NCBI GenBank assembly: GCA_947474645.1
Contig: CANJJD010000003.1
Coordinates: 1 to 64,000 of the forward strand
Direction of reading: 5' to 3'
DNA from: Alphaproteobacteria bacterium
Lineage (GTDB): Bacteria; Pseudomonadota; Alphaproteobacteria; Micropepsales; Micropepsaceae
Length of the DNA: 64,000 nt
Position numbers and translations under genes: made by a program. Shown here piece after piece: positions 9,733 to 19,647 of this stretch. The first letter of the stretch is position 1, and every line of letters begins with the position of its first letter. The notes below the pieces were generated by a model that had not been told where the DNA came from, ran no database searches, and worked only from the letters and a program-made list of their open reading frames with translations.

Positions 9733-9757
9733 CAAATCGGTCCACTGGACCGATTTG
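9733..9757. repeat. REP-like perfect hairpin CAAATCGGTCC-ACT-GGACCGATTTG
   Basis: 11-bp perfect inverted repeat with 3-nt loop in the intergenic gap between two minus-strand genes. Confidence 0.65.
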
Positions 9758-9762
9758 CCGGG

Positions 9763-10215
9763 CTACGCCCGTCGCGCCTTAACAATGCAATTTTCCAATA
9801 CGCCCAGGAACCGCGAACGGTCCTGTTTGGAAAAGCCGGCATGATGGGTCTGGCCGCCCGGCGTGAGCTCACGCAGATGCCGGCTGAGGTCCCGCATCCC
9901 CAGCGCCATGCCGATGCCGTCTTGGGTAAACGGTTTGCCGTTGGGGCCGATCACGCGCGCACCTTTTTCCAGGCAGCGTGACGCCAAAGGAATGTCGGCG
10001 GTGATGCAGATGTCGCCGGCGGCGATATGCTCGACGATCCAGTCATCGGCGGCATCCGCGCCCTCCGCCACGGTGACATGGCGCAGGAGCGGATTGGCCG
10101 AGGGACGCAAGCCCCCGTTGCTGACGATGGTGACGGACAAGCCGTGCCGGCCCGCCACCTTTTCGACCTCTGCCTTTACCGGGCAGGCGTCGCCGTCAAC
10201 AAACAGTGCAATCAA
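9763..10215 (-). CDS. YaiI/YqxD family protein (UPF0178)
   Basis: [40 protein letters not shown] motifs. Confidence 0.88.
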   Translation of the reverse strand: MIALFVDGDACPVKAEVEKVAGRHGLSVTIVSNGGLRPSANPLLRHVTVAEGADAADDWIVEHIAAGDICITADIPLASRCLEKGARVIGPNGKPFTQDGIGMALGMRDLSRHLRELTPGGQTHHAGFSKQDRSRFLGVLENCIVKARRA

Positions 10216-11564
10216 GCAGCGCTGGTCCGCTTTTTATCGTTGCCGCGATGCCAATGCGGCCGCGAGCCGTTGCGCTTGGCCGGGGCATGGGGATCGCCAT
10301 GCGGCAAAGCTTCGCCGCGTCCGCCGCCGGGCTTGTGGCCGCCCTTGTTGTGACCATGCGGCTTGCCATGGCGATGACCATGGGCGCGGCGCGGCTCTTC
10401 CTGGTTGCGGCGCTGTTCTTCCGTCAGCTCCGGCAAATCGTGCGCCACCGGCTCGATCTTCATGCGGATCAGGCGCTCGATGTCGCGCAGATAGCCACGC
10501 TCCGACGCGTCGCAGAAGCTGATGGCGATGCCCTCGCCGCCGGCGCGCGCGGTGCGGCCGATGCGATGGACATAGCTTTCAGGCTCGTTGGGCAATTCGA
10601 AGTTCACCACATGGCTGATATTGTCCACGTCAATGCCGCGGGCGGCGATGTCGGTGGCCACCAGCACGCGGGCCTTGCCGCTCTTGAACATGTCCAGCGC
10701 CCGCTGACGGGCATTCTGGGACTTGTTGCCGTGAATGGCATCTGACACCACGCCGGAGCGGGTGAGAAATTCGGCCACCTTGTTGGCGCCATGCTTGGTG
10801 CGGGTAAACACGATCACCCGGTTCATCGCCACATCCTTCAGCAGCTCACCCAGAAGCTGGCGCTTCTGCGGCGCCGGCACGAAATAAAGCTTCTGTTCGA
10901 TGCGGTCGGCGGTCTTGCTCTGGGGGGTGACCTCGATGCGCTCGGGCGAACGCAGCATGTCATGGGTCAGCTTGACGATGTCGTCCGGCATGGTGGCCGA
11001 GAACAGCATCGACTGGCGCTCGCGCGGCAGCAGCGCCACCAGCTTGCGCACATCGCGGATGAAGCCCATGTCCAGCATGCGGTCGGCTTCGTCGACGATG
11101 AAGGTGTTCACCGCGTTGAGCTGAACCTGCTTCTGCTGCACCAGGTCCAACAGGCGGCCCGGTGTCGCCACCAGAATGTCCACGCCCTTGGACATGTTGC
11201 GGATCTGGGTGTTCTGGTTCACGCCGCCCAGGATCACGGTCATCTTCAAATTCAGGAAGCGGCCATAGGTGCGCAAGGATTGTTCGATCTGCACCGCCAG
11301 TTCGCGGGTGGGGGCCAGGATCAGCGCCTTGGCCTGCTTGGGGCCCGGCGGAAAATGGCCGACGGACAGCCGCTGCAGCAGCGGAATGCCGAAAGCGGCC
11401 GTCTTGCCGGTGCCGGTCTGGGCGATGCCCAGCAAATCGCGGCCGCCCAGCAGCGCCGGGATGGCGCGGGTCTGGATGGGGGTCGGTGTGGTGTAATTCT
11501 CTGCCGCCAAAGCGCGCAGGATCGGCTCGGCAACGCCAAGCCCTTCAAAAGTCACGTCAGTCAC
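10212..11564 (-). CDS. DEAD-box ATP-dependent RNA helicase (RhlE-like)
   Basis: [49 protein letters not shown]; basic H/G/K-rich C-terminus. Confidence 0.95.
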   Translation of the reverse strand: MTDVTFEGLGVAEPILRALAAENYTTPTPIQTRAIPALLGGRDLLGIAQTGTGKTAAFGIPLLQRLSVGHFPPGPKQAKALILAPTRELAVQIEQSLRTYGRFLNLKMTVILGGVNQNTQIRNMSKGVDILVATPGRLLDLVQQKQVQLNAVNTFIVDEADRMLDMGFIRDVRKLVALLPRERQSMLFSATMPDDIVKLTHDMLRSPERIEVTPQSKTADRIEQKLYFVPAPQKRQLLGELLKDVAMNRVIVFTRTKHGANKVAEFLTRSGVVSDAIHGNKSQNARQRALDMFKSGKARVLVATDIAARGIDVDNISHVVNFELPNEPESYVHRIGRTARAGGEGIAISFCDASERGYLRDIERLIRMKIEPVAHDLPELTEEQRRNQEEPRRAHGHRHGKPHGHNKGGHKPGGGRGEALPHGDPHAPAKRNGSRPHWHRGNDKKRTSAA

Positions 11565-11748
11565 AAAAGTCCTTAAAACCGTGGGGACGCGCCAATAGGC
11601 GCGGATTTACGGCTGTTGCCGTCTTCCACGCACACTGGAGGGAACGGAGGTCAAAGCTGAGATCCGGCGGTGGCAGCGCTGAAAAGCACCTTGTGCGGTC
11701 GCGGGATGGCGGCTGTATGGGGGTGTTCGGCCCTGAAGTCAACCCGTT

Positions 11749-11767
11749 TTTGCTGCATCGCAGCAAA
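11749..11767. promoter_or_regulatory. Inverted repeat TTTGCTGC-atc-GCAGCAAA in the helicase/cold-shock divergent region
   Basis: 8-bp perfect inverted repeat; a second hairpin ACCCCG-ttg-CGGGGT lies at 11793-11807. Confidence 0.4.
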
Positions 11768-11910
11768 TGAGACCATAACAATTGTACCCTTAACCCCGTT
11801 GCGGGGTGTGGCCTTCTGTAGTCATCATTGCCGACAGCCTCCCCCACGCAGCCGGGGCGCGGGGTTGGCTTTGGAGTTTCGACCGGCATTGGGGCAGTGC
11901 GTCGGTTCTC

Positions 11911-12510
11911 ATGGCATACGGTAATGACGGGCCTAAGCCCATTTCGCAGGCATCCGCGAAGGGCAAGGTAAAGTGGTTCAACGCCACCAAGGGATACGGT
12001 TTCATCACACTGGACAATGGCGGTGACGCCTTCTGTCACGCCAGCGCGTTGCAGGCGACCGGGCACGCCGATGTGCAGCCCGGCACCACGATCGTCTGCG
12101 ACCTGGCCGACAGCCAGCGCGGCTTGCAGGTGGTGACGGTTCACAGCGTGGATCCCTCCACCGCGGAAGCGCCGGCCCGCAGCCCCCGCGGCGACCGCTT
12201 CGGCGGCGGCGGCGACCGTTTCGGCGGTGGCGGCGGTTACGGCGGCGGCGGTGGCTATGGTGGTGGCGGCGGTGGTTATCGCGATAACAATGCCCCTTCC
12301 GGCCCGATGGTCGAAGGCAAGGTCAAGTTCTTCAACGACCAGAAGGGCTTTGGCTTTGTGATGCCGGACAATGGCAGCGGCGACATCTATCTGCATGCCA
12401 GCGCGCTGCGGCGTTCCGGTGTCCAGGCGGTGGAGCCCGACCAGCGCATCCGCTATTCGACACGCCAGGGCAACAAGGGCGTCGAAGTCGACAAGGTCGA
12501 GATCATCTAG
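11911..12510 (+). CDS. Cold-shock protein with two cold-shock domains joined by a Gly-rich linker
   Basis: GKVKWFNATKGYGFI and GKVKFFNDQKGFGFV RNP motifs separated by RFGGGGDRFGGGGGYGGGGGYGGGGGGY. Confidence 0.92.
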   Translation: MAYGNDGPKPISQASAKGKVKWFNATKGYGFITLDNGGDAFCHASALQATGHADVQPGTTIVCDLADSQRGLQVVTVHSVDPSTAEAPARSPRGDRFGGGGDRFGGGGGYGGGGGYGGGGGGYRDNNAPSGPMVEGKVKFFNDQKGFGFVMPDNGSGDIYLHASALRRSGVQAVEPDQRIRYSTRQGNKGVEVDKVEII

Positions 12511-12512
12511 CC

Positions 12513-12752
12513 TTGCTCGAACTGCGCCCCAATTGCGAATGCTGCGACAAGGATCTGGCGCCCAGTGCGACGGATGCCATGATCTGCACCTTCGAATGCA
12601 CCTTCTGCCGTGATTGCGTGGAGACAAGGCTTGGCGGCGCCTGCCCCAATTGCGGCGGCAATTTCTGTGCCCGCCCGATCCGCCCGGAAGGCAAGCTGGC
12701 GAAGAATCCGCCTTCCACCAAGCGCGTATTGAAGCCGGACTGCGCCGCCTAG
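12513..12752 (+). CDS. DUF1272 domain-containing protein
   Basis: 79 aa Cys-rich LELRPNCECCDKDLAPSATDAMICTFECTFCRDC...CPNCGG. Confidence 0.85.
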   Translation: MLELRPNCECCDKDLAPSATDAMICTFECTFCRDCVETRLGGACPNCGGNFCARPIRPEGKLAKNPPSTKRVLKPDCAA

Positions 12753-14614
12753 GCGGGCTCTGCCTTCGCCACACCCGGCGCCACGTCGGGATCGTTCTCG
12801 ACTTCCTTCAGCTTTTCGCGCGCCGCGGCGGCTTCGCGCTGCTTGCTCCACATCGAGGCATAATGGCCGTTCTGCGCCAGCAATTCGGAATGGCGGCCAC
12901 GCTCGATGATCTGGCCGTGATCCAGCACGAGGATTTCGTCGGCATCCACCACGGTGGAAAGACGATGGGCGATCACCAGGGAGGTGCGATCGCGCGACAC
13001 CACATTCAGGGCGCTCTGGATCTCGCGCTCGGTGCCGGTGTCCAGCGCGCTGGTGGCTTCGTCCAACAGCAGGATGGGCGGATTCTTGAGGATGGTGCGG
13101 GCGATGGCGACGCGCTGCTTTTCGCCGCCCGACAGTTTCAGCCCGCGCTCGCCCACCATGGCGTCATAGCCCAGCGGCAGCAGGCTGATGAACTTGTCGA
13201 TCTGGGCCAGGCGCGCCGCCTCCTTGATGTCGGCTTCATTGGCGCCGATGCGGCCATAGGCGATGTTGTACTTGACCGTGTCGTTGAACAGCACCGTGTC
13301 CTGGGGGACGATGCCGATCACGCTGCGCAAGGATTCCTGCGTCACGTCGCGAATGTCATGGCCGTCAATGGTCACCGTCCCGCTCTTGATGTCATAGAAG
13401 CGGTACAGGATGCGGCTGATGGTGGACTTGCCGGCGCCTGACGGCCCCACGATCGCCACCGTGCGCCCCGCCGGCACCGTGAAGCTGATGCCTTTCAGGA
13501 CCACCCGTTCCGGGTCATAGGCGAACACCACATTGTCGAAACGGATCTCGCCGCCCGACACCGCCAGGGGTTTGGCGCCCGGCCGGTCCTGGACTTCGCG
13601 CGGCTGATTGAGCAGGCGGAACATGGCTTCCATGTCCACCAGGCCTTGCGTGATCTCGCGATAGACCGTGCCCAGCAGGTTCAACGGCTGGTAGAGCTGG
13701 ATCACGATCAGGTTGGCGGCGACGAACTGGCCCAGCTTCACTTCGCCCGACTGGACCATCACCGCCGCCAGCGCCAGCACGATGCCCTGCCCGATGGCGA
13801 TGATCGCGGCCTGGCCGGTGTTGAGGATGGACAGCGAGGTCTGGGACTGGATGGAGGCGTTGGAATACTTCTCCATCGAGACGTCGTAGCGCCGCGTCTC
13901 ATGCTTCTCGTTGTTGAAATACTTGACGGTCTCGAAATTCAGCAGGCTGTCCACCGCCTTGGTGTTGGCGTCGGTGTCCGACTCGTTCATCTCGCGGCGG
14001 AAGGCGATGCGCCAGCGGGTGACCGCCACCGTGAACCAGCTATAGGCCGCCACCATGCCGATTGCGGTCAGCGCCACCCAGATGTTGAAGGTCCACAGCA
14101 GCAGCCCGGCATAGATCAGCACCTGGAAGATGATCGGGAATACCGAGAACAGCGCGAAGGACAGGATATTGTCGATGCCGCGGGTGCCGCGTTCGATGAT
14201 GCGCGACAGCCCGCCGGTCTTGCGCTCCAGGTGAAAGCGCATGGACAGGGTATGGACATGGGCGAAGGTTTCCACCGCCACTTCGCGCATGGCGTGATAC
14301 TGGACCTTGGCGAACACCCCGTCGCGCAACTGGGCGAAAGCCTGCATCAACACGCGCGACATGGCGTAAGCCGCCACCAGCGCGATCACCACCCACAGCA
14401 CCGCCGTCTGGGGCGTGGTGCCGAAGGCATCCACCGCCGCGCCGAGAAACTGCTGCGATATGGTGGTGGTGATGATGCCAAGCATCAGGAAGACGATGCT
14501 CCAAACCACCCTGGCGCGCAGGTCGGGTCGGCCTTGCGGCCACAGATAGGGCATCAGCCGCCACAGGGGGCGGAAAGACGGGGCGCTGCTGCCTTCTTCT
14601 ACGGGATGGGCCAC
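12749..14614 (-). CDS. ATM1-type ABC transporter (heavy-metal/glutathione-conjugate exporter family), fused permease-ATPase
   Basis: GTG start; Walker A GPSGAGKST, signature LSGGEKQRVAIAR, Walker B ILLLDEATSALD. Confidence 0.92.
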   Translation of the reverse strand: MAHPVEEGSSAPSFRPLWRLMPYLWPQGRPDLRARVVWSIVFLMLGIITTTISQQFLGAAVDAFGTTPQTAVLWVVIALVAAYAMSRVLMQAFAQLRDGVFAKVQYHAMREVAVETFAHVHTLSMRFHLERKTGGLSRIIERGTRGIDNILSFALFSVFPIIFQVLIYAGLLLWTFNIWVALTAIGMVAAYSWFTVAVTRWRIAFRREMNESDTDANTKAVDSLLNFETVKYFNNEKHETRRYDVSMEKYSNASIQSQTSLSILNTGQAAIIAIGQGIVLALAAVMVQSGEVKLGQFVAANLIVIQLYQPLNLLGTVYREITQGLVDMEAMFRLLNQPREVQDRPGAKPLAVSGGEIRFDNVVFAYDPERVVLKGISFTVPAGRTVAIVGPSGAGKSTISRILYRFYDIKSGTVTIDGHDIRDVTQESLRSVIGIVPQDTVLFNDTVKYNIAYGRIGANEADIKEAARLAQIDKFISLLPLGYDAMVGERGLKLSGGEKQRVAIARTILKNPPILLLDEATSALDTGTEREIQSALNVVSRDRTSLVIAHRLSTVVDADEILVLDHGQIIERGRHSELLAQNGHYASMWSKQREAAAAREKLKEVENDPDVAPGVAKAEPA

Positions 14615-14615
14615 G

Positions 14616-14711
14616 CTATTGGCCCATGTTCCCGCCGCCGAAGGTGACGAATCCGGCGATCATGGCGACCAGGGCAACGGCTGCCAAAATCAACAACCAG
14701 CGCGGCATCAT
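14616..14711 (-). CDS. 31-aa putative membrane microprotein
   Basis: ATG at 14711, MMPRWLLILAAVALVAMIAGFVTFGGGNMGQ*; stop lies 1 nt upstream of the ABC exporter GTG; shorter than the ORF-track cutoff. Confidence 0.45.
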   Translation of the reverse strand: MMPRWLLILAAVALVAMIAGFVTFGGGNMGQ

Positions 14712-14795
14712 TTCTCCATTGGCGTGGACGGCGAACCCGTCTAGGAAGTTACCGGTTTAAGAAGATGCGCGCGCTAGCGCAACCCCGTTGGCAAC

Positions 14796-15353
14796 ATGGA
14801 AAAGTCCAAACCCGCGATCTGCGTTTTCTGCGGCTCATCCTTCGGCACCGACCCTGCTTTCCGTGACGCCGCCCGTGCGATTGGGGCCGGAATCGCCAAA
14901 ATGGGTCATGCCCTGGTGTTCGGCGGCGGCAGCCCCGGCCTGATGGGCGATGTCGCGCGCGCCGCGCGGGAAGCGGGAACCCCTGTCGAAGGCATCCTGC
15001 CGGGTTTCCTGCGCGACGTGGAACCGCCCTTGACCGATGGCGAGACCACCGAGATCGTGCCCGACCTGTTTGTGCGCAAGCAGAAAATGATGGATCGCGC
15101 GGCCGGTTTCTTCGTGCTGCCGGGTGGCCTCGGCACCTATGACGAATTCTTTGAGGTTCTGACCAGCGCGCAGCTTCGGGTGAGCGTCAAGCCCATCATC
15201 CTGGTCAATGTGAACGGCTATTTCGCGCCGCTGGAGGCGATGCTGCAGGCTTCGGTGAAAAGCGGTTTTGTGCGGCAGGAAAATCTTGCGCTTTACCGGA
15301 TCGCGCCGGACGCAGGTGCCGCGTTGGCGATGATGGCCGAAGCGCTGCGTTAA
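14796..15353 (+). CDS. LOG family protein (TIGR00730-type Rossmann fold)
   Basis: VFGGGSPGLMGDVARAA and PGGLGTYDEFFEVLT motifs. Confidence 0.93.
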   Translation: MEKSKPAICVFCGSSFGTDPAFRDAARAIGAGIAKMGHALVFGGGSPGLMGDVARAAREAGTPVEGILPGFLRDVEPPLTDGETTEIVPDLFVRKQKMMDRAAGFFVLPGGLGTYDEFFEVLTSAQLRVSVKPIILVNVNGYFAPLEAMLQASVKSGFVRQENLALYRIAPDAGAALAMMAEALR

Positions 15354-16930
15354 ACCGGCGCTTTGTCCGTATAGAGCTTGTAGATGATGGAGTCGGTCAG
15401 CGCCTCGAACGAGGCGTCCACGATATTTTCCGACACGCCCACCGTGGACCAGCGATTGCCCTTGCCGTCGGCCGATTCCACCATGACGCGGGTCACCGCC
15501 TCGGTGCCGCTGGTGAGGATGCGCACTTTATAGTCCACCAGCCGCAAGTCCGACAGGAACGGCGAATATTTGCCCAGATCCTTGCGCAGCGCTGCGTCCA
15601 GCGCATTGACCGGACCGTTGCCGGTGCCGGCATTGCGGATCTTCTCGCCCGCCACCATCAGCTCCACCGCCGCCTTGGAGCGGGAGGCAAGCTGGCCATC
15701 GGAACCCTTCAGGCTTTCCACCGTGACGCTGAATTGTTCCACTGTGAAATAACGCGGCAGCTTGTTCTGCTGGCGCAGCGCCAGCAATTCGAACGACGCG
15801 GCGGCATCGTCATAGCTGTAGCCTTCGAATTCGCGGCGCTTGACGTCCTGCAGCAGCCGCGAAAGATCGCCGCCTTCGGCCGCGACACTGGCCGCCACAT
15901 TGGCGCGGCCCGACTGGGCCGAAACCGGCATGGTGCGCTTGTTGCCCACCGACTCGGGCGCCACATGCTCATAGGTGTGGGGGTCCTTGACCACGGCGGA
16001 GACGTGAAGCCCGCCCTTGTGGGTGAAGGCCGAGGCACCGACGTAAGCCGCATAGCGGTTGGGCGCGCGGTTGAGGATTTCGTCGAGCAGCCGCGAGACA
16101 TGGGTGAGCTGGGCCAGGCCTTCCTTGGTCACGCCGGTCTCAAACTGCGAAGCGAACGGCTCCTTCAGCATCAGGTTGGGCAGCAAGGTGCAGAGATTGG
16201 CGTTGCCGCAGCGTTCGCCCAGCCCGTTCAAGGTGCCCTGGATCTGGCGCACACCGGCGCGAATCGCGGCCAGCGACACCGCCACCGCCTGTTCGGTGTC
16301 GTTATGGGCATGGATGCCCAACGCCGCATCGGGCAGCGCGGCTTTCACCGCTGCGACGATGCGATAGACATCGTCCGGCATGGAGCCGCCATTGGTGTCG
16401 CACAGCACCAGCCATTTGGCGCCGGCGTCATGGGCGGCTTTCAGGCACGACAAGGCGTAGTCCGGATTTTCCTTGTAGCCGTCGAAGAAATGTTCGGCGT
16501 CGAACAAAGGTTCACGCTTCCTGGCCGCGATGGCTTCCATCGAGCGGGCGATATTGTCCAGGTTTTCGTCCAGCGAAATTTCCAGCGCCACCTGCACCTG
16601 ATAGGCGCTGGTCTTGCCCACCAGGCAGATGGAATCCACGGCGGCATCCAGCACCTGGGCCAGCGAGGGATCGTTGGCGGCGCTGCGTCCCGCCCGCTTG
16701 GTCATGCCAAAGGCCGTAAAGCGGGCGCGTTTCAGCGGCGGGCGTTCGGCGAAAAAGGCGGTGTCGGTGGGATTGGCGCCGGGCCAGCCGCCCTCGATGT
16801 AATCCACGCCCAACTTGTCGAGCGCCAGCGCGATCTGGCGCTTGTCCTCGACCGAGAAATCCACGCCTTGGGTTTGCGCCCCGTCACGCAGGGTGGTGTC
16901 GAATATGTAGAGGCGTTCGCGCGTGGTCAC
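15350..16930 (-). CDS. cimA: (R)-citramalate synthase
   Basis: [31 protein letters not shown], long C-terminal LeuA-dimer-type region; GTG start overlapping the cysS stop (GTGA). Confidence 0.88.
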   Translation of the reverse strand: MTTRERLYIFDTTLRDGAQTQGVDFSVEDKRQIALALDKLGVDYIEGGWPGANPTDTAFFAERPPLKRARFTAFGMTKRAGRSAANDPSLAQVLDAAVDSICLVGKTSAYQVQVALEISLDENLDNIARSMEAIAARKREPLFDAEHFFDGYKENPDYALSCLKAAHDAGAKWLVLCDTNGGSMPDDVYRIVAAVKAALPDAALGIHAHNDTEQAVAVSLAAIRAGVRQIQGTLNGLGERCGNANLCTLLPNLMLKEPFASQFETGVTKEGLAQLTHVSRLLDEILNRAPNRYAAYVGASAFTHKGGLHVSAVVKDPHTYEHVAPESVGNKRTMPVSAQSGRANVAASVAAEGGDLSRLLQDVKRREFEGYSYDDAAASFELLALRQQNKLPRYFTVEQFSVTVESLKGSDGQLASRSKAAVELMVAGEKIRNAGTGNGPVNALDAALRKDLGKYSPFLSDLRLVDYKVRILTSGTEAVTRVMVESADGKGNRWSTVGVSENIVDASFEALTDSIIYKLYTDKAPV

Positions 16931-18237
16931 TTCTTGACCTCCCACGTCGTGCCTTGCGGGCCGTCCTTGAAGACAACGCCCTTGGCCAGCCATTCGTCGC
17001 GGATGCGGTCTGACTCCTTGAAATCCTTGGCCTTGCGCGCCGCGTTGCGGGCGGCGATGGCGGTTTCGATGGCCGCGGTGTCTACCTTGGCCTTGCTGGC
17101 GATCTTGAGCTGAACATTGGAGAAGCCCAGGAACCCGAGGCCTCCGGCCAACGCCATCTCGTCGGCCTGGTGCAGCGATGCGATAGCGGCGGGGGTGTTG
17201 AGGTCGTCAGACAGGGCGTCGAAGAAGGCGGCGTTGGGCGCGGGATCCACCAGCGGCTCGGTCACTTCGTACCAGCGCTCCAGGGCCTTCCAGCTTTCCT
17301 TCAGCCCCGCGATGGTGAAGTCGATCGGCTGGCGATAGTGCGTGCGCAGCATGTTGAAACGCAGCACCTCGCCCGGCCAGTCGGCCAGCAGGTCGCGGAT
17401 GGTGAAGAAGTTGCCCGCGCTCTTGGACATTTTCTCGCCTTCCACTTGCAGGAAGCCGTTGTGCATCCACACCTTGGCCAGCGGATGGTCGTGGTTGGCG
17501 CCTTCGCTCTGGGCGATTTCGTTTTCGTGATGGGGAAATTGCAGGTCTATGCCACCGCCATGGATATCGAACGTCTCGCCCAGATACTTCCCCGCCATGG
17601 CGGAACATTCGATATGCCAGCCGGGACGGCCGCGGCCCCAGGGTGACTCCCAGCCGGGCACATTCGCTTCCGACGGCTTCCACAGCACAAAGTCCATGGC
17701 GTTCTGTTTGTAGGGCGCCACCTCGACCCGCGCGCCGGCCAGCATCTCGTCCAGGCTGCGGCGCGACAGCTTGCCGTAGTCAGCCTTGGACGAAACGTTG
17801 AACAGCACATGGCCTTCGGCGGCATAAGCGTGCCCCGCCGCGATCAATTGCCCGATCATGGCGATCATCTCGGCGACATGCTCGGTGGCGCGCGGCGTGA
17901 CGGTTGGCGGCAGATTGCCCAGCGCCACCACGTCTTCTTCATAGATGCGCGCCGTGTCCTCGGTCAGTTCGCGGATGGAGATGCCACGCTCAGCCGCCCG
18001 TTCGTTAATCTTGTCGTCCACGTCGGTGATGTTGCGGACGTAAGAGACATGGGCGTCGCCATAGACGTGGCGCAGCAGCCGGAACAGCACATCGAATACG
18101 ATGACCGGCCGCGCATTGCCGATATGGGCGAAGTCATAGACCGTGGGGCCGCAGACATACATGCGGACATTCTTCGCATCGATCGGCGAAAAATCGTCCT
18201 TGGTCTTGGTCAGGGTGTTGAAGAGGCGCAGGGACAT
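16927..18237 (-). CDS. cysS: Cysteinyl-tRNA synthetase
   Basis: [17 protein letters not shown] (HIGN), [19 protein letters not shown]. Confidence 0.96.
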   Translation of the reverse strand: MSLRLFNTLTKTKDDFSPIDAKNVRMYVCGPTVYDFAHIGNARPVIVFDVLFRLLRHVYGDAHVSYVRNITDVDDKINERAAERGISIRELTEDTARIYEEDVVALGNLPPTVTPRATEHVAEMIAMIGQLIAAGHAYAAEGHVLFNVSSKADYGKLSRRSLDEMLAGARVEVAPYKQNAMDFVLWKPSEANVPGWESPWGRGRPGWHIECSAMAGKYLGETFDIHGGGIDLQFPHHENEIAQSEGANHDHPLAKVWMHNGFLQVEGEKMSKSAGNFFTIRDLLADWPGEVLRFNMLRTHYRQPIDFTIAGLKESWKALERWYEVTEPLVDPAPNAAFFDALSDDLNTPAAIASLHQADEMALAGGLGFLGFSNVQLKIASKAKVDTAAIETAIAARNAARKAKDFKESDRIRDEWLAKGVVFKDGPQGTTWEVKK

Positions 18238-18330
18238 TGGCAGGGCTCGAAAAAGGGATGGACAGGTCAGGCAAACGGAAGCGGCGGCGAACTTAGCCGC
18301 TAATTCGAATTCCGGTCTGACACCAAACGA

Positions 18331-19647
18331 TCACGCCGTTTGCCCTTTGAGCCGCGCCACGGACTTGTCGCGCCCGATCAGGGGTAACAGTTTTTTGAGT
18401 TCGGGTCCATGCTCCAGCCCGGTCAGCGCCAGCCTTAACGGGTGAAACAACCCCCTGCCCTTGGCGCCGGTCTGGGCCGAGACCGCCTTGGTCCAGGCGC
18501 TCCAGGTATTTTCGTCCCAGGGCTCGGGCGGCAGCAGGGCGGCGGCGGCATCGGCCAGGCCGGCATCCTCGATCATCGGGGTGACGGGGCCATTGATCAG
18601 CCGGGCCATCTCCCCGATGTCGCCCAGCTTGGTGAGGTTGGCCTTGACCGCTTCCCAGAAAGCTTCGCCCTGCGGCACACGCGCGGCCACGGCGCTGTAA
18701 GGCAACAGGTGCAGCAGCTTGGCATTCAGCGCGTCCAGTTCTTCTGGGACAAAGTGCGCCGGCGCCCGGCCGATCTTGGCGAAATCAAATTCCGCCGCCA
18801 GTTCGCCCAGCGACTGGCGCGGTTCGACGGGATCACTGGTGCCGATCTTGGCCAGATATGACGCCACCGCCAGCGGTTCAACGCCCGCCTCGCGCATGCT
18901 CTCCAGCGACAGCGAGCCCAGCCGCTTGCTCAGCGCCTCGCCGCCCGCGCCGACCAGCAGCGGAAAATGCGCGAACTTCGGAATGGCGGCACCCAGCGCC
19001 TGGAAAATCTCGATCTGGGCGGCGGTGTTGGTGACATGGTCTTCGCCGCGCACCACATGGCTGATCGCCATGTCGATGTCATCGGCCACCGACGGCAAGG
19101 TATAAAGAAACGCACCGTCCTCGCGCACCAGCACCGGATCGGACATGGTGGCGGTGTCGATCTCCACCGGGCCGCGCACCAGATCGGTCCAGCTTACCGC
19201 GGCTCGCGACAGCTTGAAGCGCCAATGTGGCCGGCGGCCTTCGGCTTCCCACTTGGCCTTGTTGGCCGGCTCCAAGGAGGCGCGATTGTAGATGGGCGGC
19301 AGCTTGCGCGCCGCCTGCAGCGAACGCTGGCGCTCCAGCTCGCTTTCGGTTTCGAAACAGGGATAGACGCGGCCGGCCGCCTGCAACTGGTAGAAAGCGG
19401 CGCTGTATTTGGCCAGCCGGTTGATCTGGCGGTCGGTGCCGTCATGGGTCAGGCCCAGCCAACCCAGGTCGCGATAGATCGCCTCTTCAAATGCCTTGGT
19501 GGAACGCGCCGCATCGGTATCGTCGATGCGCAGCAGGAAACGCCCGCCCAGCTTCTTGGCGAACAGCCAGTTCAGCAGCGCGGTGCGGGCATTGCCGGCA
19601 TGCAGCAACCCGGTGGGCGACGGCGCGAAGCGGACGGTGATGGTCAT
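18331..19647 (-). CDS. gltX: Glutamyl-tRNA synthetase
   Basis: RFAPSPTGLLHAGNARTALLNWLFA and SKRLGSLS. Confidence 0.93.
   Translation of the reverse strand: MTITVRFAPSPTGLLHAGNARTALLNWLFAKKLGGRFLLRIDDTDAARSTKAFEEAIYRDLGWLGLTHDGTDRQINRLAKYSAAFYQLQAAGRVYPCFETESELERQRSLQAARKLPPIYNRASLEPANKAKWEAEGRRPHWRFKLSRAAVSWTDLVRGPVEIDTATMSDPVLVREDGAFLYTLPSVADDIDMAISHVVRGEDHVTNTAAQIEIFQALGAAIPKFAHFPLLVGAGGEALSKRLGSLSLESMREAGVEPLAVASYLAKIGTSDPVEPRQSLGELAAEFDFAKIGRAPAHFVPEELDALNAKLLHLLPYSAVAARVPQGEAFWEAVKANLTKLGDIGEMARLINGPVTPMIEDAGLADAAAALLPPEPWDENTWSAWTKAVSAQTGAKGRGLFHPLRLALTGLEHGPELKKLLPLIGRDKSVARLKGQTA

Noticed and set aside
12200-12285. Tandem DNA repeat or CRISPR-like array in the GGCGGC-rich stretch
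   Set aside because: It is the coding sequence of the Gly-rich linker between two cold-shock domains, with irregular units and no spacers.
11557-12774. 405-aa minus-strand ORF across the cold-shock gene
   Set aside because: Shadow ORF; its Ala/Thr-rich stretch is the antisense of the Gly-rich linker.
15734-17113. 459-aa plus-strand ORF across cimA
   Set aside because: Antisense shadow of cimA, no recognisable domain.
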